A DNA stretch of 6,564 nt from Planctomycetales bacterium (GTDB lineage Bacteria > Planctomycetota > Phycisphaerae > SM23-33): contig DAOWOP010000149.1 of the NCBI GenBank assembly GCA_030642005.1, positions 1 to 6,564 on the forward strand, written 5' to 3'. Position numbers and translations under genes: made by a program. A model generated the notes under the pieces. It did not search any database. It was not told where the DNA came from and worked only from the letters and a program-made list of their open reading frames with translations. Every line of letters starts with the position of its first letter. Within the stretch, counting starts at the first letter, position 1. Shown one piece after another: positions 1 to 6,084 of the stretch.

Positions 1-113
1 ATGTCCAATGACCAATCAATGACCAATTTCTAATGCCTGAAATCGTCGCTGCGTTTTTTATAGACATTGTGCATTAGACATTCATTAGACATTGGTTATT
101 GGACATTGGACAT
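1..113. repeat. Imperfect inverted repeat with internal 11-bp direct repeat
   Basis: Bases 1-35, read as the reverse complement, match 83-113 closely: both read CATTAGA(A/C)ATTGGT..ATTGG, end in ATTGGACAT, and differ by a short gap and a few substitutions. The right side also contains CATTAGACATT twice head to tail (72-82 and 83-93). The left arm starts at the window edge, so the element may extend further. There is no coding capacity. It resembles a small non-autonomous intergenic repeat. The family is not recognised. Confidence 0.6.
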
Positions 114-206
114 TTATGCGTCCGGCGTATAATAATATCAAATCCTGTAATCCTGCCTTTTGTTTTCAAGAACGGTCAGTTTGAGTTTTTAAGCACACCT
201 CGCCAT

Positions 207-248
207 AGCGAGCACGCCAGAATCACCAGGCACCCCGGCGTGCTCGCT
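207..248. terminator. Strong hairpin with 12-bp perfect stem, possible terminator
   Basis: AGCGAGCACGCC at 207-218 is the exact reverse complement of GGCGTGCTCGCT at 237-248, with an 18-base loop. Outside it, a T-rich left flank (184-194) can partly pair with an A-rich right flank (248-260), and GCTTT-AA-AAAGC at 249-260 is itself a small palindrome. A GC stem flanked by T-rich and A-rich arms suits a terminator working in either direction, possibly for a gene to the left of the window. It could equally be part of a repeat element. The stem is certain; the function is inferred. Confidence 0.5.
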
Positions 249-294
249 GCTTTAAAAAGCGTTCAGCAACTGATTGCTTTACTTTACCCTTTTT

Positions 295-321
295 GGCTGA
301 TGGCTGATGGCTGATGGCTGA
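295..321. repeat. GGCTGAT heptamer tandem repeat, 3.9 copies
   Basis: GGCTGAT occurs at 295-301, 302-308 and 309-315, followed by a partial copy GGCTGA at 316-321, all exact. A run of nine A's follows shortly after. It has no coding context. It is a simple-sequence array that could vary in copy number by slippage. Confidence 0.85.
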
Positions 322-433
322 ATGCTTTAAAAAAAAACTGGAGTCAATCTTGCGGTTCGTACGATGTTAGGATAGATTCTTTCACTGAAATAAGGATTTG
401 ACAATGGACATTGAATTACCAATCTGCCAATTC

Positions 434-476
434 GGGCCGGGTGGGGATTATGTATATCCTTATCCCCCGAGCGCCC
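434..476. promoter_or_regulatory. Symmetric dyad upstream of lexA, candidate operator
   Basis: GGGGAT (443-448) and ATCCCC (462-467) are perfect inverted arms around a 13-base AT-rich core. GGGC (434-437) and GCCC (473-476) form a second pair of arms on exactly the same centre (base 455), with equal 5-base internal gaps. The core contains TATGTATAT (449-457), which could serve as a -10 region. LexA repressors usually repress their own genes, so a dyad about 80 bases before the start codon is a reasonable operator candidate. It does not match the classic CTGT-N8-ACAG or CGAAC-N4-GTTCG boxes, so the assignment is tentative. It could instead be an RNA hairpin in the leader. Confidence 0.35.
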
Positions 477-545
477 AGCCTCTGCCGACAACACCGAATT
501 TGCAATTACCTGTTGTCGCCGGGACCGAAAATCAGGAGAAAGACC

Positions 546-1154
546 ATGCAGACAGTTACGCCTCGCCAGATGGAGGTTCTCTTGTTTGTGCGCGACTATC
601 GCGCCAGGCACGGCTATTCCCCCACGATGCAGGAAATTGGAAACCACCTGCACGTAAGCAGAGTAACCGTCTTCGAGCACATCGGGGCGCTCGAAAAAAA
701 GGGCCTGCTCCGGCGGGGTCTCAAACACAGCGCCCGCTCTTTACAGTTGTCTGACGATGTAGTTTTTCCCGACAGCCGTCGTCCCGGGCAATTCCCTCTG
801 GCTGGGCGAATCGCCGCCGGTGAGCCTATCGAGGCCGTGCAGGAAAACGAGACCCTCGACCTGGAAGAAATGTTCGCCACCTCCGGCGAGACCTTCTGCC
901 TGCGCGTAACCGGTCAGAGCATGATCGACGAACAGATACGCGACGGCGACTACGTTATCTGCCGACGAAGCCGGGAGGCAGCCGACGGCGAAACAGTCGT
1001 CGCACTGCTGGATAACGGCGAGGCGACGCTGAAGAAACTTTACCGCGAGACCGACGGGATCCGCCTCCAGCCGGCCAATCCCGAATTCTCCCCCATCTAC
1101 GCCGACAACGTCAGTATCCAGGGTGTGGTGATAGGCGTAATTAGAAAGTTCTGA
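546..1154 (+). CDS. lexA: LexA SOS-response transcriptional repressor
   Basis: LexA is a cytoplasmic dimeric repressor of DNA-damage genes that cuts itself when RecA filaments form. The 202-residue product has the usual LexA length. Residues 1-65 are the winged helix-turn-helix domain (TPRQMEVL near the start, SPTMQEIGNHLHVSR at 25-39, GALEKKGLLRR at 47-57). Residues 84-95 (PLAGRIAAGEPI) hold the Ala91-Gly92 cleavage bond. The S24-type peptidase domain follows, with Ser125 in GQSM and Lys163 in TLKKL as the catalytic dyad, ending in VVIGVIRKF. All key residues are intact, so it should be self-cleaving. The start at 546 is chosen because AGGAG (534-538) lies 7 bases upstream and homology begins there. 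An in-frame TTG at 411 would add 45 unrelated residues. It stands alone, followed directly by a large inverted repeat. Its operator was not identified with certainty. Confidence 0.96.
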   Translation: MQTVTPRQMEVLLFVRDYRARHGYSPTMQEIGNHLHVSRVTVFEHIGALEKKGLLRRGLKHSARSLQLSDDVVFPDSRRPGQFPLAGRIAAGEPIEAVQENETLDLEEMFATSGETFCLRVTGQSMIDEQIRDGDYVICRRSREAADGETVVALLDNGEATLKKLYRETDGIRLQPANPEFSPIYADNVSIQGVVIGVIRKF

Positions 1155-1259
1155 AAAACATTTAGCAGGGATGCAGGGGATACAGGGGATAAAACCTTTT
1201 CTGTTCTTTTCTTAAAATATCATCCCATGCATCCCCTGCATCCCTGCCAAATGTTTTTC
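1153..1259. terminator. Large inverted repeat overlapping the lexA stop, probable bidirectional terminator
   Basis: The 38-base left arm (1153-1190) and right arm (1222-1259) are reverse complements at 35 of 38 positions, around a 31-base AT-rich loop. The outer ends are GAAAAAC on the left and GTTTTTC on the right, so each strand ends its stem in a T-run, as expected for a two-way intrinsic terminator. The left arm begins at the second base of the lexA stop codon. Each arm contains repeats of a CAGGG(G)AT-like unit. A perfect 38-bp stem is longer than ordinary terminators, so this may be a small mobile repeat that landed behind lexA and now serves as terminator. The fold is seen directly; the role is inferred. 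Confidence 0.75.
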
Positions 1260-1263
1260 TCGC

Positions 1264-1293
1264 TGGACAATTACACGGGGGCGGCTGCATAAT
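1264..1293 (+). promoter_or_regulatory. Candidate promoter for the EIIA-antiporter operon
   Basis: TGGACA (1264-1269) and CATAAT (1288-1293) each match 5 of 6 bases of the -35 and -10 consensus, with an 18-base spacer. Transcription would begin near 1300, just after the terminator-like repeat, leaving a leader of about 35 bases before the ATG at 1335. This placement argues against the in-frame ATG at 1305, which would have almost no leader. It is a consensus match only. Confidence 0.45.
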
Positions 1294-1334
1294 GGGGGTT
1301 TTGAATGTCCCGGACGGTCGAGGGAGCTTTAGAG

Positions 1335-1790
1335 ATGAAGATTTCGGATTACCTGACGCTTGAGCACGTGGTGATTTTGACAGGCGCGACGAAGGTCGAT
1401 GCCCTGAACGAACTGGTGTCGGCGGCGAACGATTTCATCGAGAGCATCGGGACAGAAGAACTGGCCCGCGCGGTCTGGGAGCGAGAGAAGATGATGAGCA
1501 CCGGCATAGGCCAGGGGCTTGGCATCCCGCACGTTCGCCTGCCGGGTCTGGACGACGCGGTCATGGTCGTCGGCGTCAGCCAGGCGGGAATCGCCGACTA
1601 CGAAAGTCTCGACGACAAACCCGTTCACATCATCGTACTGATTGTCGCACCGCAGGGTAAGCATGAAATATATATCCGCCTCCTCGCCAAAGTAGCCAAC
1701 GTCCTCAAGCAGGACGACGTCCGTAAGGCAATCGCTGAGACCGACGACCCCGCCGAGGTCTATCGCATTCTCACCGAAGGTAAGGTATGA
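1335..1790 (+). CDS. PTS EIIA (fructose/nitrogen-type) domain protein
   Basis: This is a single-domain 151-residue EIIA protein of the fructose/mannitol and PtsN class. Such cytoplasmic proteins accept a phosphate from HPr or NPr on a histidine and either pass it to a sugar permease or act as regulators. The fold spans essentially the whole protein. The active-site signature STGIGQGLGIPHVRL (residues 55-69) places the phosphorylated histidine at His66, and APQGKHEIYIRLLAKVANVL (105-124) is the conserved C-terminal segment. The start at 1335 is preferred because AGGGAG (1321-1326) sits 8 bases upstream and MKISDYLT is a typical EIIA beginning. An in-frame ATG at 1305 would add 10 residues. No EIIB or EIIC gene is nearby. 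Instead its last codons overlap an antiporter gene by 4 nt (ATGA), so a regulatory role on cation transport, as known for PtsN on K+ systems, is more likely than sugar uptake. That role is inference. Confidence 0.92.
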   Translation: MKISDYLTLEHVVILTGATKVDALNELVSAANDFIESIGTEELARAVWEREKMMSTGIGQGLGIPHVRLPGLDDAVMVVGVSQAGIADYESLDDKPVHIIVLIVAPQGKHEIYIRLLAKVANVLKQDDVRKAIAETDDPAEVYRILTEGKV

Positions 1791-3478
1791 CACCTGTCAT
1801 TTCAGCCGTTCTCGCCCAGGCGCCTTTGCCGACGCTTCTGGTCATCGGCCTTGCGATTCTTTTCGGAACAATCGGCGCGAGGATTTTCCAGAAACTGCAC
1901 ATCCCCCAGGTCGTCGGCTATATCGCAATCGGCGTAGCCATCGGCCAGTCCGGGCTGGGGTTTATAAGCAAGGAAGTTGTCGGCAGTCTTGAGCCGTTCT
2001 GCTTTTTCGCGCTTGGTATAATCGGGTTTATGATCGGGGGTGAACTTCACCGGGACGTTTTTAAAAAGTTCGGCCGGCAGTTCCTGGCGATCCTCTTCGC
2101 CGAGGGGATAGGAGCGTTCCTGACCGTAAGCATCCTTATCAGCGGGGCGGGCATGCTTCTGGGCATGGGACCGGCCAAGTCCATTGCGTTGGGTATCATG
2201 TTCGGGGCAATAGCCTCGGCGACGGCTCCGGCGGCAACGACCAGCGTGCTGTGGGAACTCAAGACCCGCGGCATGCTCACTACGGCGATCTTCGCCATCA
2301 TAGCCCTCGACGACGCGCTGGCGCTGGTAATGTTCAGCATCGCCGCGAGCATAGCCGGCAAGATTATCCACAGCGGTTCGGGCGGAATTCTGGCGGCATT
2401 GCTGCATGCTTCGCGCGAACTTTTCGGAGCGGCGGCGCTGGGTATAGCGGTGGGCTTCGCACTGAACTTCGTCCTTCGCCGAATGAGAGATCGCGACAGG
2501 TCGCTGGCGTTCATCATCGGCGCGATGGCGCTGGTAATCGGGCTGACGAAGGCCCTGGATGTCTCTATGATCCTGGCGGCGATGGCGCTGGGCGTAACCC
2601 TGGCGAACCTCGCGCCCCGCCGAAGCCGGGAAACATTCAACGTCGTCGAGCGCTTCGCTCCGCCGATCTACGTATTGTTTTTCGTTATTGTCGGCGCGCG
2701 CCTGCATATACAGGGTATGCAGCCGTGGATGTGGATACTCGTCGTGCCTTATCTCGTCGGGATGGGTTCGGGCAAAATAATCGGCGCTTACCTCGGCGCG
2801 CGATGGACCAATGCAGCCCCGGTGATTCGCAAATACCTCGGAATATGCCTGTTCAGTCAGGCCGGTGTGGCGGTGGGTCTGTCGCTGATCGCCGACAAAA
2901 AATTTCCCGACACCATCGGACCGGTAATTATCGCCATCATCGCCGCTGCGACGTTTATCGCCGAGATAATAGGACCACCGTGCGTGAAATACGCAGTCAA
3001 GGCCGCCGGCGAGGTCGGGCTTAACGTTACCGAAGAAGACCTGATGCTCTCCTACAATGCCGGTGATATGCTGGACCACGAACTGCCGTCGTTCGCAGAG
3101 AATACCACGCTGACGAAAATCCTTCGCACTATCGCCGAGACCGACGCGATGTCCTATCCCGTTACCGACGCCGACGGCAAACTCACCGGCATCATAACTA
3201 TCGACGAACTTAAAAAGACATTCGTCGCCGAAGGCCTGACAGACTGGCTTTTGGCGTTCGACCTGATGAGGCCTGTGCCGGATTCCGTAACGGTTCAGAC
3301 CCCGCTGGCCGAAGCAGTTACACGAATGCGAGAGCAGGAACTCGAATACCTTCCCGTCGTCGCAGCCGAAGGCGATACGCATCTGGCCGGAATGTTGGAA
3401 CTGGCCGCTGTCAACCGCTCGCTTTCGCGGGAAGTCCTCCGCAGGCAACAACTGGCGGATGAACCAATCAAAGAATAA
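1787..3478 (+). CDS. CPA2-family Na+/H+ antiporter with C-terminal CBS domains (copy 1)
   Basis: This is an inner-membrane cation/proton exchanger of the CPA2 (KefB/NapA-like) family, 563 residues. About a dozen hydrophobic segments lie between residues 14 and 400. The ion-binding pair is Asp175-Asp176 in ALDDALAL. Double-Asp is the pattern of electrogenic Na+/H+ members such as NapA, whereas KefC-type K+ exporters carry Gln-Asp. Lys330 in GKIIGA fits the conserved lysine of electrogenic members. After the membrane part come a linker and two CBS-like halves (about 430-480 and 490-545), which commonly bind adenine nucleotides. There is no RCK/TrkA-N domain as in true KefB/KefC. The ATG overlaps the EIIA stop by 4 nt, and GAAGG (1776-1780) lies 6 bases upstream, so translation is probably coupled. 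Ion specificity cannot be read with certainty from sequence. Confidence 0.93.
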   Translation: MTPVISAVLAQAPLPTLLVIGLAILFGTIGARIFQKLHIPQVVGYIAIGVAIGQSGLGFISKEVVGSLEPFCFFALGIIGFMIGGELHRDVFKKFGRQFLAILFAEGIGAFLTVSILISGAGMLLGMGPAKSIALGIMFGAIASATAPAATTSVLWELKTRGMLTTAIFAIIALDDALALVMFSIAASIAGKIIHSGSGGILAALLHASRELFGAAALGIAVGFALNFVLRRMRDRDRSLAFIIGAMALVIGLTKALDVSMILAAMALGVTLANLAPRRSRETFNVVERFAPPIYVLFFVIVGARLHIQGMQPWMWILVVPYLVGMGSGKIIGAYLGARWTNAAPVIRKYLGICLFSQAGVAVGLSLIADKKFPDTIGPVIIAIIAAATFIAEIIGPPCVKYAVKAAGEVGLNVTEEDLMLSYNAGDMLDHELPSFAENTTLTKILRTIAETDAMSYPVTDADGKLTGIITIDELKKTFVAEGLTDWLLAFDLMRPVPDSVTVQTPLAEAVTRMREQELEYLPVVAAEGDTHLAGMLELAAVNRSLSREVLRRQQLADEPIKE

Positions 3479-3481
3479 GAC

Positions 3482-5167
3482 ATGGCCCCCGAAACGATAT
3501 CCTCGGTAGTTCATACGCATCTCCCGGTACTCATGGTCATCGGTCTGGCGATCTTCTTCGGGACGATCGGCGCGAAGATTTTCCAGTGGCTGAAAATTCC
3601 GCAGGTTGTGGGTTACATCGCTATCGGTGTTATTGTCGGGCGGACGGGGCTGGGGGTCATCGACGATGCAACGATTAAAAACCTGCTGCCGTTCAACTTT
3701 TTCGCCCTGGGAATAATCGGTTTTATGATCGGCGGGGAACTGCACCGCGACGTTTTCAGGAAATACGGCCGGCAGTTTTTCACCATCCTCTTCGCCGAGG
3801 GGATTGGTGCGTTCATTACCGTGTCCATTCTGGTCAGCGTAATAGCGATGCTGATGGGGCAGTCGCCGGCGGTTTCGGTTGCGCTGGGCCTGGTGTTCGG
3901 CGCGATTTCGTCCGCGACCGCTCCGGCGGCGACAGTAAGCGTTCTGTGGGAATATAAAACCCGCGGCGTGCTCACTACGGCGGTCTTCGCCATCGTCGCC
4001 CTGGACGACGCACTGGCGCTGATACTGTTCAGCGTCGCCGCCAGCATAGCCGGTAAATTCGTCAATCCCGATTCGGCCGGTATCATCGAAACGCTGGGCC
4101 ACGCCGGATGGGAACTTGCCGGAGCGGTGGTACTGGGCATAGCGGCGGGATTCACACTGAACTTCGTCCTGCGAATCGTCCGCGACCCTGACAAATCGCT
4201 GGCGTTCATTATCGGCGTGATGCTGCTTGTTATCGGTTCCGCGAAGGCCTTCGATTTCGACCTTATCCTCGCGGCAATGGCGCTCGGTGCGGTGCTGTCC
4301 AACCTCGCGCCGCGCCGAAGCCGGGAAACATTTCACGTCGTCGAGCGGTTCGCCCAACCGATATACGTTCTGTTCTTCGTCATCGCCGGCGCACGCCTGC
4401 ACATCCAGGGAATGCACATGTGGATGTGGGTGCTGGTCGTGCCGTATATCGTCGGGCGATCCGCCGGTAAGATAATCGGCGCGAACCTCGGGGCGCGCCT
4501 GGCCGGGGCGGCTCCGGTACTGCGTAAATACCTCGGCCTGTGCCTGTTCAGCCAGGCCGGTGTGGCCGTGGGACTGTCCATCATCGCGGGCGAAGAATTC
4601 GGCGGCGATATCGGCATAGCCATTATCACAATCATCGCCGCGACGACCTTCGTCGCAGAGATCATCGGCCCGCCGTGCGTCAAACTGGCCGTCAAGGCCG
4701 CCGGCGAAGTCGGACTGAACGTTACCGCCGAAGACCTGCTGCGGTCCCACAATGCCGGAGATATGATGAATCGCACCTGCCCGACATTCGCCGAAAATAC
4801 CTGCCTGACGGACATCTTCCGCACCATCGCCGAGACCGATGCAATGTCCTATCCCGTTACCGACGCCGACGGAAAACTCACGGGCATCATCACGCTTGAG
4901 GAACTCAAGAGGTCTTTCAGCGCCGAAGGACTGACGGACTGGCTGGTCGCCTATGACCTGATGACGCCCGCTCCGGACACCGTCGCCGAACAGACGCCGC
5001 TGATCGAAGCCGTTACACGGATGCGCGAGCAGGAACTCGACTGCCTGCCCGTCGTCGCCGGCGCCGAAGACCCGAAACTGGTCGGAATGCTGGAACTCCG
5101 TGCGGTTAACCGCTCGATTTCCAGCGAGATTCTTCGCAGGCATCAACTGGCGGATGGCCCGTCTTAA
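3482..5167 (+). CDS. CPA2-family Na+/H+ antiporter with C-terminal CBS domains (copy 2)
   Basis: This is a tandem paralogue of the preceding gene, 561 residues. The two align end to end without a gap, and 403 of 561 positions are identical by hand count. It keeps Asp175-Asp176, Lys330 in GKIIGA, the RRSRETF.VVERF loop (278-290) and both CBS halves at the same positions. The least conserved stretches are the N-terminus (1-16), 61-68, 191-210 and 371-380. The membrane core motifs and residues 451-470 of the first CBS half are almost unchanged. The ATG begins 4 bases after the upstream TAA, and the preceding bases (AAGAATAAGA) contain only a weak ribosome-binding site, so translation probably depends on reinitiation by ribosomes finishing copy 1. 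Both copies look intact, which implies selection for two related subunits or two set-points. Whether they form mixed dimers is unknown. Confidence 0.93.
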   Translation: MAPETISSVVHTHLPVLMVIGLAIFFGTIGAKIFQWLKIPQVVGYIAIGVIVGRTGLGVIDDATIKNLLPFNFFALGIIGFMIGGELHRDVFRKYGRQFFTILFAEGIGAFITVSILVSVIAMLMGQSPAVSVALGLVFGAISSATAPAATVSVLWEYKTRGVLTTAVFAIVALDDALALILFSVAASIAGKFVNPDSAGIIETLGHAGWELAGAVVLGIAAGFTLNFVLRIVRDPDKSLAFIIGVMLLVIGSAKAFDFDLILAAMALGAVLSNLAPRRSRETFHVVERFAQPIYVLFFVIAGARLHIQGMHMWMWVLVVPYIVGRSAGKIIGANLGARLAGAAPVLRKYLGLCLFSQAGVAVGLSIIAGEEFGGDIGIAIITIIAATTFVAEIIGPPCVKLAVKAAGEVGLNVTAEDLLRSHNAGDMMNRTCPTFAENTCLTDIFRTIAETDAMSYPVTDADGKLTGIITLEELKRSFSAEGLTDWLVAYDLMTPAPDTVAEQTPLIEAVTRMREQELDCLPVVAGAEDPKLVGMLELRAVNRSISSEILRRHQLADGPS

Positions 5168-5287
5168 AAAAGTAGAATCAGGATGCACGTTCAAATACCA
5201 GCAATGACATTTTTCTTCTCCATGCTTGCGATGTGGCGGGCGGACGGAGATAACCCGCAACAGGCCGGAGATTTTACGCCGTAGTAT
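5168..5287. other. Short gap between converging genes
   Basis: These 120 bases separate the end of antiporter copy 2 from the end of the minus-strand HEPN gene. Both transcripts run into it. The best hairpin is GCGGG (5236-5240) with CCCGC (5254-5258), a 5-bp stem without a T-run. I see no convincing terminator and no small gene, so read-through between the two operons is possible. Confidence 0.5.
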
Positions 5288-5671
5288 CTATCCCAATCCA
5301 GGGTAGGCTTGCCTGACAGCCTGAAGGATTTTTTGGGCAGCCTGTATTGCATTTTGGGCTTGTTCGGCGGTTACGTGTTGGAGTCCGCCGTAGTCCCCCG
5401 TATTTCGGAGCATGTGCAGAGAACGATAGTCGGAACCGAGATCGGCAGACCATCGCCCGGATTTCACCAGGTCCCTATGTACCGCAGCCTCCACGCCGGC
5501 GTGCTTCTTGAATGTTTTTCCTTCCAGAGCCAGCAGGGCGCTGGTTGCGTAAAAGGCGGCATAATAAGCCCTGGATGCAGCCGCGTCGTAATCTTCCTGC
5601 TTCGCATCATTACCGGCTGTTTGCAGCGCCCTGTCGGCACGGTGCAGCAGATCAATGGCGTACTCGTTCAT
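5288..5671 (-). CDS. HEPN-domain protein, likely partner (toxin-like) of the adjacent nucleotidyltransferase
   Basis: This is a 127-residue helical HEPN protein of the type usually encoded beside minimal nucleotidyltransferases. The family signature SRAYYAAFYATSALLALEGK (residues 33-52) is clear, followed by a conserved basic stretch TFKKHAGVEAAVHR (53-66) and the C-terminal motif LRNTGDYG (88-95). In HepT-type toxins the RNase motif is R-X4-6-H, often RX4HXY. Here Arg89 is present, but Asp93-Tyr94 stand near the expected His. This is typical of the DY-type HEPN subfamily and suggests that any RNase activity is absent or uses other residues. The start overlaps the nucleotidyltransferase stop by 4 nt (ATGA). 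AAGGA (complement of 5680-5684) lies 8 bases upstream. The two proteins are probably made together and form a complex. Whether this pair is toxic is not shown by sequence. Confidence 0.9.
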   Translation of the reverse strand: MNEYAIDLLHRADRALQTAGNDAKQEDYDAAASRAYYAAFYATSALLALEGKTFKKHAGVEAAVHRDLVKSGRWSADLGSDYRSLHMLRNTGDYGGLQHVTAEQAQNAIQAAQKILQAVRQAYPGLG

Positions 5672-5982
5672 GCCGAAATTCCTTCCCGCCGGGCATCGGC
5701 GTAAAGAGGCGTATCGCCTTGTTCATAATACCGAATATCCACAGGCATGGCGTCAATGGTGCGACCGATCTCCAGCATCAGCGGATAAAGAGCGTCAGAG
5801 GCAGTCTTGACGTCCATCCAGGAGGTTACCGAACCTTCAAGCAGCACGAGCACGTCGATGTCGCTGTCAGGGCCAGCGTCGCCGCGAGCCTCTGATCCGT
5901 AAAGCACCACACCGCGCAGCCGGTCTCCGTACGCCGCCTGAAGACGGGTCTTGATTTCCTTCAAGAGATGCTCTCTGACCAT
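5668..5982 (-). CDS. MNT-type nucleotidyltransferase, likely antitoxin or modifying enzyme
   Basis: This is a minimal nucleotidyltransferase of the DNA polymerase beta fold, 104 residues, a normal length for MNT antitoxins. The catalytic motif GS-X10-DXD is perfect: Gly29-Ser30 in LYGSEARGD, then Asp41 and Asp43 in SDIDVLV. Asp82 in PVDIRYYE is in the right place for the third metal-binding carboxylate, so the enzyme should be active. In type VII systems such as MntA/HepT the enzyme transfers AMP to a tyrosine of the HEPN toxin and neutralises it. A similar action on the neighbouring HEPN protein is inferred. It is the first gene of the two-gene operon. GAGGAG (complement of 5991-5996) lies 8 bases before the ATG, a strong ribosome-binding site. 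Confidence 0.93.
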   Translation of the reverse strand: MVREHLLKEIKTRLQAAYGDRLRGVVLYGSEARGDAGPDSDIDVLVLLEGSVTSWMDVKTASDALYPLMLEIGRTIDAMPVDIRYYEQGDTPLYADARREGISA

Positions 5983-6026
5983 GCGAGGTTCTCCTCTACT
6001 AAATAAGCCAAAAGGTACATGAACCT

Positions 6027-6054
6027 AATTTACCCCGTGCGATGAGAGTTTCAA
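6027..6054 (-). promoter_or_regulatory. Candidate promoter of the MNT/HEPN operon
   Basis: On the minus strand, TTGAAA (complement of 6049-6054) is a 5-of-6 match to -35, and TAAATT (complement of 6027-6032) is a 4-of-6 match to -10, with a 16-base spacer. Transcription would start near 6020, about 40 bases before the nucleotidyltransferase ATG. The location between the glmS remnant and the operon fits an independently expressed cassette. Confidence 0.45.
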
Positions 6055-6056
6055 TT

Positions 6057-6084
6057 GTTAATCGAGAATCCACAATCCGCAATC
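6057..6084. repeat. Degenerate 7-bp tandem repeat (NNNAATC)
   Basis: Four consecutive heptamers, GTTAATC, GAGAATC, CACAATC and CGCAATC, occupy 6057-6084, all ending in AATC. The last one runs into the stop codon of the glmS remnant (complement of 6083-6085). The array lies just upstream of the candidate MNT/HEPN -35 element. Confidence 0.6.

Larger units (their letters stand above)
1..545. other. Gene-free intergenic region upstream of lexA
   Basis: This 545-base stretch has only short open frames on either strand, and none has a recognisable domain or a good ribosome-binding site. It is AT-rich in its first 400 bases and carries, in order, the inverted repeat at 1-113, the hairpin at 207-248, a heptamer tandem repeat at 295-321 and a dyad at 434-476. 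A perfect -35 hexamer TTGACA lies at 398-403, but no good -10 hexamer lies 16-18 bases beyond it. A weaker alternative is TTGCGG (350-355) with TAGATT (373-378), 17 bases apart. The lexA promoter is therefore probably here but is not pinned down. Confidence 0.6.

Noticed and set aside
99..314. 71-codon plus-strand open frame in the left intergenic region
   Set aside because: It begins with TTG inside a repeat, has no ribosome-binding site, runs through the hairpin and the heptamer array, and shows no domain.
411..545. TTG-started 45-residue N-terminal extension of LexA
   Set aside because: The extension matches nothing in LexA, has no ribosome-binding site and covers the dyad region. The ATG at 546 has AGGAG at good spacing and begins where homology begins.
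1305..1334. ATG at 1305 as start of the EIIA gene
   Set aside because: It would add 10 residues not typical of EIIA and would leave almost no leader after the candidate promoter. The ATG at 1335 has a better ribosome-binding site. Not fully excluded, because GGGGG at 1294-1298 lies upstream.
1787..5167. KefB/KefC glutathione-gated K+ efflux assignment for the antiporters
   Set aside because: The membrane motif is Asp-Asp with a conserved lysine rather than Gln-Asp, and the C-terminus is CBS-type rather than an RCK nucleotide-binding domain.
5236..5258. Terminator between the converging operons
   Set aside because: There is only a 5-bp stem with a 13-base loop and no T-run on either side, too weak to call.
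1802..5260. Very long minus-strand open frame (1152 codons) across both antiporter genes
   Set aside because: It is the antisense shadow of two genes with strong codon bias that avoid complementary stop codons. Its translation is rich in D, R, H and Q with no domain, and it mirrors the tandem duplication. The plus-strand proteins are clear family members.
6020..6082. Tn7-like end downstream of the glmS C-terminus
   Set aside because: About 25 bases past the stop I see no Tn7-type terminal sequence or repeated TnsB-like sites, only a heptamer repeat and a promoter-like sequence.
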